Made by a program: the position numbers and the translations under genes. From Candidatus Krumholzibacteriia bacterium (GTDB taxonomy: Bacteria > Krumholzibacteriota > Krumholzibacteriia > G020349025): a stretch of DNA of 28,700 nt. Numbering within the stretch: position 1 is the stretch's first letter; the number at the start of each line of letters is the position of its first letter. The notes beneath the pieces were generated by a model that was given only the letters and a program-made list of their open reading frames with translations, ran no database searches and was not told the DNA's origin. The stretch lies in NCBI GenBank assembly GCA_035649275.1, contig DASRJW010000072.1, forward strand, positions 1 to 28,700, read 5' to 3'. This document shows positions 17,777-24,180 of this stretch, piece after piece.

Positions 17777-17845
17777 GGGACCAAGTGGGTCCCCCTTCCC
17801 GTGTGGGAAGGATGTCCATGGAGGCGAACGCCAGCCGGCGTTCGC
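17777..17845 (+). promoter_or_regulatory. Three-hairpin mRNA leader of the RRM gene
   Basis: Three perfect hairpins lie one after another: GGGACC/GGTCCC (17777-17782 with 17788-17793), CCTTCCC/GGGAAGG (17794-17800 with 17805-17811) and GCGAACGCC/GGCGTTCGC (17824-17832 with 17837-17845). The first two abut. The right arm of the second is itself a Shine-Dalgarno-like GGGAAGGA six bases before an in-frame ATG at 17818. This looks like a structured regulatory leader, for example a thermosensor or an autoregulatory binding site. Confidence 0.55.
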
Positions 17846-17868
17846 TGCTGAAAAGGAAACGTGTTCTG

Positions 17869-18147
17869 ATGTCGCAGAAGATTTACGTGGGGAACCTTGC
17901 CTGGAGCTCCACCGAAACGCAGATCCGTGAGCTCTTCGCCCAGTACGGGACGGTCACCTCGGTGAACATGATCACCGATCGAGAGACCGGGCGTTCCCGC
18001 GGTTTCGCCTTTGTCGAGATGGAAGGCGGCGCCGAGCAGGCGATCCGCGCCCTCGACAAGACTGATCTGGACGGCCGGCCGCTCAACGTCAACGAGGCCC
18101 GGCCGCGCGCCGAGGGCGCGGGCCAGGGTGGGCGCGGGCGCTGGTAG
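17869..18147 (+). CDS. Single-RRM RNA-binding protein (cold-inducible Rbp type)
   Basis: A 92-residue protein that is essentially one RNA-recognition motif: RNP2 IYVGNL at 5-10 and RNP1 RGFAFVEM at 44-51, with the intervening MITDRETGRSRG loop and a short Gly/Arg tail ending GGRGRW. Bacterial proteins of this build (Rbp family, best known in cyanobacteria) bind single-stranded RNA and are often cold-induced. The ATG at 17869 gives the standard N-terminus and has AAGGA about 11 bases upstream. A second in-frame ATG at 17818, with GGAAGGA before it, would add 17 mostly basic residues that run through the third hairpin; which start is used is undecided. A hairpin and a fatty-acid desaturase gene follow in the same direction. 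Confidence 0.88.
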   Translation: MSQKIYVGNLAWSSTETQIRELFAQYGTVTSVNMITDRETGRSRGFAFVEMEGGAEQAIRALDKTDLDGRPLNVNEARPRAEGAGQGGRGRW

Positions 18148-18217
18148 ATTCGCTTCCATCTGGCATCCCCGGGTCGACGCGACCCACGGGGTGTCCGGAA
18201 CGACTTCTCGAGGAGCA

Positions 18218-18239
18218 GGGCCGGCGTTCACGCCGGCCC
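18218..18239 (+). terminator. 9-bp hairpin after the RRM gene
   Basis: GGGCCGGCG (18218-18226) and CGCCGGCCC (18231-18239) pair perfectly around TTCA. There is no T-run. It probably ends or trims the RRM transcript before the desaturase gene, whose ATG is 33 bp further on. Confidence 0.5.
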
Positions 18240-18272
18240 GCGCTCGCCTCACCTAGAGAGGGCCAGGCGCTC

Positions 18273-19280
18273 ATGACTGCATGGCCCTCGACCGCCGCGC
18301 CACCCGTGACCCCCTGGCGAAGCCTGGTCGCCCCTTATCACCAACCAGACAGCAAGCTCGCCCTCTGGCAGGTGAGTACCTCTTTCCTGCCCTACATCGC
18401 GCTCTGGTACATGATGGTTCGGAGTCTCGAGATCTCTTATGGGCTCACCCTGGGTCTGGCGGTGCTCGCCGCCGGCTTCCTGGTACGCGTGTTCATCGTG
18501 CTCCACGACTGCGGCCACGGATCGTTCCTACGGTCGCGGCGCTGGAACGACGCTTTCGGCTTCGTGGGCGGTGTCCTCAGCTTTACTCCCTATCACTACT
18601 GGCGGCACACCCACGCCATCCACCACGCCACGGCTGGGAACCTGGACCGGCGCGGGGTTGGCGACATCTGGACGATGACGATGCGCGAGTACCGGGAGGC
18701 GTCCCCCTGGTGCCGTCTGCGCTTCCGCCTTTACCGCAACCCCTTCTGCCTCTTCCTTGTCGGCCCGGTGTTCGTGGTCCTGATCAAGAATCGCTTCGCC
18801 GGCGCGAAGTTCGGCTGGCGCTGGCAGCGCAGCGTGCTCTGGGCGAATCTGGCCATGCTCGGTCTGGGAGTCGCCTTGAGCCTGGCTTTGGGGGTCCAAT
18901 CCTATGTGCTCATCCAGCTTCCGGTCCTCATCTTCTCCACCGCCTTCGGAGTCTGGCTCTTCTACGTGCAACACCAATTCGAAGGCGTCAGCTGGCAGCG
19001 GCAGCAGCACTGGGACCATTTCACCACTGCCATGCGCGGCAGCAGCTACTACGCGCTCCCCAAAGTCCTGCAGTGGTTCAGCGGCAACATTGGCTTCCAT
19101 CACATCCATCATCTGAGCCCGCGGATCCCCAACTACTTCCTGGAGCGCTGCCACCGCGAAAACCCGCTGCTGCAGAAGGCCACGAAGCTGCGCCTCTTCA
19201 CCAGCCTGCGGTCGATCCGCTATCGAGTCTGGGACGAGGAACGGAACCGGCTGGTGGGCCTGGGACTGCCTTGGCTCTGA
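18273..19280 (+). CDS. Membrane fatty-acid desaturase
   Basis: A 335-residue integral membrane di-iron enzyme that inserts a cis double bond into acyl chains. The three histidine boxes are intact: HDCGH at 78-82, HAIHH at 114-118 (within RHTHAIHH) and HHIHH at 276-280. QHQFEG near 233 lies just after the last hydrophobic stretch, as in DesA/omega-type desaturases. Hydrophobic pairs at about 36-75 and 155-232 make up the membrane part. The position of the double bond and the acyl carrier are not decidable. The ATG is preceded by GAGAGGG at a slightly long distance. It follows the RRM gene in the same direction; desaturases raise membrane fluidity in the cold, so the pair may be a cold-response set (inference). 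Confidence 0.9.
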   Translation: MTAWPSTAAPPVTPWRSLVAPYHQPDSKLALWQVSTSFLPYIALWYMMVRSLEISYGLTLGLAVLAAGFLVRVFIVLHDCGHGSFLRSRRWNDAFGFVGGVLSFTPYHYWRHTHAIHHATAGNLDRRGVGDIWTMTMREYREASPWCRLRFRLYRNPFCLFLVGPVFVVLIKNRFAGAKFGWRWQRSVLWANLAMLGLGVALSLALGVQSYVLIQLPVLIFSTAFGVWLFYVQHQFEGVSWQRQQHWDHFTTAMRGSSYYALPKVLQWFSGNIGFHHIHHLSPRIPNYFLERCHRENPLLQKATKLRLFTSLRSIRYRVWDEERNRLVGLGLPWL

Positions 19281-19363
19281 GGCGGGAGTCGTGCCGCCAC
19301 CCGAGGCGGGGGTTGCCCTGATTCGGGCAGGGTGGCCGTGCAGGGTGGCTTAGGTGGTGCGCC

Positions 19364-22300
19364 TCAGCGGGCGACGACCACCTTCCTGGTTTCCGTCCGC
19401 GGGCCGAGAATGGAGCGGAGGAAGTAGATCCCCGCCGGCACACGGGCACCGCGTGCATCGGTCCCGTCCCAGAACAGGAGCTTGCGCCCGGCGCTCTGGC
19501 GTTCGGAGGCCAGGGTGCGAACGCGCTGGCCGCGGGCGTTGTAGAGGATGATCTCGGCGCGCTCCGACTGGGCCAGCCCGTAGTCGACCCAGACGCCTTG
19601 GCGCGTCGGGTTCGGCATCACCCGATAGAGCCGGGTTTCGAGGCGCTCCACGGACTGCCCCGCAGGTTCCACCACGGGCGCCTCGGGCTCCCCCTCCGTC
19701 ACGATCACCAGCTGCGCCATGTCGCTGAGATTCCCTGGCCCCAGGACGAAGCCGTCCGGCACGAACGGCGCGAGCTCGAGGCTCAGAGAGCCATCCCCCT
19801 GGACCCAGGGAGTGACGTCCCGCTCCAACCATGCGGGTGGTTCGCCGCCGTGGAGGCGGAGCGTCGCCTGCACGATGTGCGGGCCGAGGCCGAAGAGGCG
19901 GAAGGTGAGGGTCGTCGTTGCCGCCGCTGGCCCCTCGAGCCTCGCCCGCTCCGAGGCCGGGGCCGAAGGCAGCGCCGAGGCTTTCGACGGGCCCCCGGTC
20001 TCACCCTCCGAGGGCGTGAAGGTGTGGGTCTTGGGTTCGCGGAGCAGCCGGAGCGTCACGTGGGCTCGCGACACCGCCTGGCCGTCGCTCGCCTCGTAAT
20101 CGAAGCCATCCATGAGCCCGCTCCCGTCCGGCGCATAGGCGAAGGCGCCGTCGGGAGCGAGGCTCAAGCTGCCGTGGGTGGGGCCCACGACCACGGTCAC
20201 GGTCAAGGAATCGGCGTCCGGATCGGTATCGTTCCACAGCACACCCGGCACCGCCACATCCAGGTTCTCGTTGGAGCGATGGGCGTAGATGTCGTTCACC
20301 AGCGCCGGAAGATCGTTCATCGGCGTCACCGTGAGGGTGACGATCCCGGTGTCCGAGCCCCCCTCGCCATCGTCCAAGACGTAGGAGAAAGCATCGGTGC
20401 CTTGGAAGTCCGCTGCCGGCGTGTAGGTGAACGAACCGTCGAGAGCGAGGGCGGCGACACCGTGCACCGGCGGCGCCGCCAGGGTCGACGTCAGCGAATC
20501 ACCATCCGCATCGACATCGTTGCCGAGGACGCCCGGTGCCGCCACCGTGAGCACGCTGTCTTCCGGCGTGGAGAATGCGTCCGCGGCGGCCACCGGCGGC
20601 AGGTCGGCCCCCGCCGGCAGGACGCAGACGATCAGCTCGGGGGGAAGGTTGGATTCCCGGGAACCATAGATCACCGCATCGGGAACGCCGTTCTGCAGGG
20701 CGAAGCTCCAGGTCCCAGGCCCGGTAATAGCAGCGCCCAGCGGCAACTCTACGAGGTCGTCGGTGAGAACCAAGCCGGCGCTGGAGAGCGCTGAGCCGGT
20801 GAGCGCCGGAGCGTTGCCCCAGGTGATCCCAGTCTCCGTCCAGGGTGTCGTCGTCCCCTCGTAATTGTTCGAAACGGCGTGGATCGTGCCGCCATCGATG
20901 CTGCCGCTCTGGGAGTAGAGCCGCAACATCGCATCGCGCACCGTTCCCACGGAGGGGAGGTTGAATCTGAGATAGCTGTGCAGGACCATGACGTCCTGCT
21001 CCACTCTCAGGTCCGTGGTGTGACCATAGTTGCTCGCCGGCTGGTTGGAGCGGACCTTGGCATCCGCCACCGGCACGAAGGTCATCACCGTGCCGCCGAC
21101 GCCGATCCATGCCTCCGCCTCGTCTTCCTCCACCGTGTCGCTAGCCCGGTAGACGAAATGATCCAGACCGACGTACCCCACCCCCGGCACGTAGGTGAAG
21201 GAGCCGTCGCTGGCCAAGGTCAGCTCGCCGTGGGCAGGAGGGGTCACCAGTTCGGCCACGAGAGCGTTGCCGTTGGCGTCGGTGTCGTTCGCCAGGACAC
21301 CGGGGACATCGACCCAGAGCGTGCCATCCACTTCCATTTCGTACGCATCGCGCTGCGCCACCGGGGGAAGGTTCGGCCCCGTGCCGCCGACGGTGACCGT
21401 GATCTCGTCGGTGGCCACGGATTGGCCGTCGCTGGCGGTGAGGCGCAGCACGTGGATGCCGTCGTCCTCGAAGGTGACCGTGGTCAACACCGCATGGGGA
21501 TCGGCGAAGAGGGCCGTTCCTCCCTCGACCACGCTCCACTCCGCGCTGAACTGCGTCGGCAGCGGCTCGCCGTCATCACTCACCTTGCCGTAGAGGGTGG
21601 CCACGCCGTCCTCCGGCACGATGAGGTCAGGCCCGGCGTCGGCGCAAGGCGGCCGATCGACGGCTACCGTCCCGGCAGGCCAGGGGTCGCGCTCGAAGTG
21701 GAAGGTGGCATCGCTCTCGACCGTGACTTGCAGCGGCGGCACGATCCCTCGCTCCACTTGCACGCGGGTGACGTTGGGCGCGGTGAGGAAAGGTTGGTCG
21801 AGGAGCCAGAAGTGGCCGTCGCCCTGCGCGTAGAGAACCGGCTTCGCGAAGGCCGCAGCGTCCGGCTCGAAGCGATCGAAGAACCAGTGGCGGTTGTCGC
21901 TGGGGCCGGCTTGGGCGAAGACGACGGCTGCGCGCACGAGAGAATCTTTCTCGGTGAACTGCTGGTACACCCAGTCGGCGTCGTCGAGCATCGACTGGCG
22001 CTCCGTCTGACCCCCCACGAGGTTGATGCCGACGAAGAGCACCCCCTTGAGGACGAAGGCGAAGTTCTCCGGGCGTCCGGCCTGCTTCTCCACCTGCGGG
22101 GCGCCGCAGAAGGAGTTCTCGATGCCCATGAGGTGTTTCGTCCAATACTGCCAGCCCACCACGCGGTCCAGGCAGTCGGTCCATTCGTTGTCGCCGGGAA
22201 CGATGAAGGCGGGCACGGAGAGCGACCGCAGCATGGTGGCCATGCTCTCGTACCAGAACTCGTCGCATAGGTCCGGGTCCGACTTGATGTCCCCGACGTG

Positions 22301-22585
22301 CACGAGGAACTCCGCTGGACTGTACAAATCATGATTGTCGAAATGCTGCTGCAGGACGGCGATCTCCAACGAGTCGTAGGGGACGTCGCCGACAACGGAG
22401 AAGATGACGGGCTCGCCCGTGAGGGCCGGGCGCTCGCGTACGGCGGAGGGAGCGGTGGCGGGAATCGCCATGCCGAGAGCGATGGCGAGGAGGATGTCCG
22501 CAAGCTGACGCACGCCAATGCGCCGGCGAGCGCGATCACCACAGCGATCGCGCACAGAACGGGACACTCGGGCACGAAGGGACAT
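19364..22585 (-). CDS. Secreted multidomain metallophosphoesterase with C-terminal sorting module
   Basis: A 1073-residue exported protein. After a signal peptide (hydrophobic core about 29-48) comes a calcineurin-like metallophosphoesterase domain with FSVVGD (Asp67), HVGD (Asp99), GDNEW (131-135) and QGDGHFW (255-261). An Ig/PKD-like domain follows (about 313-400). Then come three cadherin-like/VCBS-type repeats marked by VLANDTDANGN (430-440), VLGNDVDADGDSL (686-698) and VLWNDTDPDADSL (782-794), each ending in a DGSFTY-type strand. A DNRLRE-like domain (about 500-655, with PWTETGITWGNAP) sits between the first and second repeats. The last 90 residues are a FlgD-like/T9SS-type sorting module (YNARGQRVRTLA, FWDGTDARG, PAGIYFLR). 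The substrate is unknown; cell-surface attachment or type IX-like export is likely. The start codon lacks a strong ribosome binding site. Confidence 0.85.
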   Translation of the reverse strand: MSLRARVSRSVRDRCGDRARRRIGVRQLADILLAIALGMAIPATAPSAVRERPALTGEPVIFSVVGDVPYDSLEIAVLQQHFDNHDLYSPAEFLVHVGDIKSDPDLCDEFWYESMATMLRSLSVPAFIVPGDNEWTDCLDRVVGWQYWTKHLMGIENSFCGAPQVEKQAGRPENFAFVLKGVLFVGINLVGGQTERQSMLDDADWVYQQFTEKDSLVRAAVVFAQAGPSDNRHWFFDRFEPDAAAFAKPVLYAQGDGHFWLLDQPFLTAPNVTRVQVERGIVPPLQVTVESDATFHFERDPWPAGTVAVDRPPCADAGPDLIVPEDGVATLYGKVSDDGEPLPTQFSAEWSVVEGGTALFADPHAVLTTVTFEDDGIHVLRLTASDGQSVATDEITVTVGGTGPNLPPVAQRDAYEMEVDGTLWVDVPGVLANDTDANGNALVAELVTPPAHGELTLASDGSFTYVPGVGYVGLDHFVYRASDTVEEDEAEAWIGVGGTVMTFVPVADAKVRSNQPASNYGHTTDLRVEQDVMVLHSYLRFNLPSVGTVRDAMLRLYSQSGSIDGGTIHAVSNNYEGTTTPWTETGITWGNAPALTGSALSSAGLVLTDDLVELPLGAAITGPGTWSFALQNGVPDAVIYGSRESNLPPELIVCVLPAGADLPPVAAADAFSTPEDSVLTVAAPGVLGNDVDADGDSLTSTLAAPPVHGVAALALDGSFTYTPAADFQGTDAFSYVLDDGEGGSDTGIVTLTVTPMNDLPALVNDIYAHRSNENLDVAVPGVLWNDTDPDADSLTVTVVVGPTHGSLSLAPDGAFAYAPDGSGLMDGFDYEASDGQAVSRAHVTLRLLREPKTHTFTPSEGETGGPSKASALPSAPASERARLEGPAAATTTLTFRLFGLGPHIVQATLRLHGGEPPAWLERDVTPWVQGDGSLSLELAPFVPDGFVLGPGNLSDMAQLVIVTEGEPEAPVVEPAGQSVERLETRLYRVMPNPTRQGVWVDYGLAQSERAEIILYNARGQRVRTLASERQSAGRKLLFWDGTDARGARVPAGIYFLRSILGPRTETRKVVVAR

Positions 22586-22704
22586 GCCTGCGACCCCGCG
22601 AGAATCGAACCTGCTAACGTGAATATCCAGCTTGAACGGAAGCCCCGCCGTGAGGCCTGGGGTCCTTTAATCGTAGGGGATCGAGTGTCTGGACCTCAAA
22701 GAAA

Positions 22705-22761
22705 ATCGGCGACTTGGCGAGAAAGGGGCGGGAATTCCTCGCCGATCCGTGGGCTTTTTTT
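22705..22761 (+). promoter_or_regulatory. Competing hairpins and T7 run in the leader of the Rsm22-like gene
   Basis: ATCGGCGA (22705-22712) can pair perfectly with TCGCCGAT (22739-22746). TTGGCGAG (22714-22721) can instead pair with the overlapping CTCGCCGA (22738-22745) with one G-U pair. A run of seven T (22755-22761) follows after eight to nine bases. The arrangement resembles an attenuator but the gap before the T-run is long. Confidence 0.35.
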
Positions 22762-22846
22762 CTCCACACCGAGTTGCGGAGAATGACCCAATCCATCGAA
22801 CCATCCATGCAACGGGCGCCAGGATGTGGCCAAGGAGGGTTCCGCG

Positions 22847-23980
22847 ATGAGTTCTCGCTTGTCCTTGCCGGATGACTACGTCGCCTACTTGGATGATCAC
22901 GTGCGCGGCTCCGAACGGCGCCTTGCGCCGCTGGTCAGAGAACTCTCCGATCTCTACCTGGGAAAAGTGAAGCGCATGAGCCTGGGCCGCGGAGCGGCGA
23001 GCCCGAGCCTCCCGGCCAGCCGCGGTGCCGGCTCTAGCGGCCGCCAATCCGGCTGGCGTCATGCCTATGCCTTGTATTACGGGCCGCTGACCGCGCTGAA
23101 GGTGCAGGCGATCCTGGTGGAGCTGGCGCTCCGCCAACCGGCCTGGTCGGAGAGGAGGAAGCTCCGGCTCCTCGATCTCGGCGCCGGTCCCGCGGCGGCG
23201 ACCGCCGGCGTCTGTCTATGGAACGCCGACCTCGAGTTGGAGGCGCTGTGCGTGGATCGGGATCCCGACTGGGAGAACATCCTCGTACAGCCGTGGATCA
23301 GGTCCGGGCGGTTGCAACTCCGTCGCCGCGCCCAGGACTGGATCGCGTCGGTGCCGGGAGCTTACGACCTCGTGCTCGCCGCCAACGTCCTCGTGGAAGG
23401 CGACGACGTGCCGCAGCGCGCTGCAGAGCGCCTCGATCGCATCCTCTCCCGCAGTCTCACCGCCGACGGCGTCGCCATCGTCGTCGAACCGGCGCTGCGA
23501 CAGGCGACGCGAAATCTGCACCTGGTTCGCGATCGCCTCCTCGGCGCGGGCTGGCAGGTGTTGGCTCCGTGTACTGGCGCAGGGCCGTGCCCCATGCTGG
23601 CGAACCCGCGCGACTGGTGCCACGAGACGCGCGACTGGATCCAGCCGGACTTCCACCACCACCTCGATCAGCTGTCGGGTTTGAAGAAGGATGCGCTCCG
23701 CTTCTCGTTCCTCGTCCTGTCGCGGCAGCCTGGTGTCCCGATTGCGCCCGGCACCGCCCGGGTGGTGAGCGAGATCCGCCGCGAAAAGGGGCGCATCCGC
23801 TTCGTCACCTGTGACGACCAGTCCCGTTCCGCCAACTGGGAAGCGCTCCAACGCCAGTGCCGCGCCGTGCCCGACTTCGGCACCACCCTCGCAGCCCTGG
23901 AACGGGGCGCCCTGGTGAGCCTCCCCCACCCGAGCGGCGGTCGCCTTTCCCCCGGCGAGAGCTTCAACCGCCTGCCATGA
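22847..23980 (+). CDS. Rsm22/METTL17-type ribosome-associated methyltransferase-like protein
   Basis: A 377-residue protein of the Rsm22 family, known in mitochondria (Rsm22/METTL17) as a small-ribosomal-subunit assembly factor and found in some bacteria. An N-terminal helical part (YALYYGPLTALKVQAIL, 74-90) leads to a Rossmann-type methyltransferase domain with the SAM loop LLDLGAGPA (108-116) and DLVLAANVL (174-182). The family's cysteine motif follows: C242-x5-C248-P and WC258H, with a further Cys322 in a strand near the end. In METTL17 four cysteines of this kind hold a [4Fe-4S] cluster. The ATG at 22847 has AAGGAGG eight bases upstream; an in-frame GTG at 22826 includes that site. It is divergent from the metallophosphoesterase gene. 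I expect a role in 30S assembly; methyltransferase activity is not assured. Confidence 0.8.
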   Translation: MSSRLSLPDDYVAYLDDHVRGSERRLAPLVRELSDLYLGKVKRMSLGRGAASPSLPASRGAGSSGRQSGWRHAYALYYGPLTALKVQAILVELALRQPAWSERRKLRLLDLGAGPAAATAGVCLWNADLELEALCVDRDPDWENILVQPWIRSGRLQLRRRAQDWIASVPGAYDLVLAANVLVEGDDVPQRAAERLDRILSRSLTADGVAIVVEPALRQATRNLHLVRDRLLGAGWQVLAPCTGAGPCPMLANPRDWCHETRDWIQPDFHHHLDQLSGLKKDALRFSFLVLSRQPGVPIAPGTARVVSEIRREKGRIRFVTCDDQSRSANWEALQRQCRAVPDFGTTLAALERGALVSLPHPSGGRLSPGESFNRLP

Positions 23981-23998
23981 GCGCTTCGGGCCGCTCGA

Positions 23999-24018
23999 CC
24001 TCGGGGCCCCGGCCGAGG
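23999..24018 (+). terminator. Weak hairpin after the Rsm22-like gene
   Basis: CCTCGG (23999-24004) and CCGAGG (24013-24018) pair around an 8-base GC-only loop, 18 bp past the stop codon. There is no T-run. The rest of the 200-bp spacer to the next gene shows no clear promoter. Confidence 0.3.
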
Positions 24019-24180
24019 CACCCTTCCCGACGCCTCGTGCGGTACCCTCGCCGCGAAACCCGTAAACCCGGAACTACGTTCCTACGTCTAACCGGGTCAG
24101 CAGAGACCTAGCCTCAAGTCCCCACAACCCTGCCGGGCCGCCCCCCACCTCGCCCGGGTGCGCCCGCTCGCAAGGAAGTC

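Noticed and set aside
22591-22683. tRNA-like 3' end on the minus strand: GGTTCGATTC T-loop pattern and a possible 7-bp acceptor pairing (22677-22683 with 22591-22597).
   Set aside because: No D-arm, no proper 7-base anticodon loop, and the T stem has a mismatch. Chance similarity or at most a remnant.
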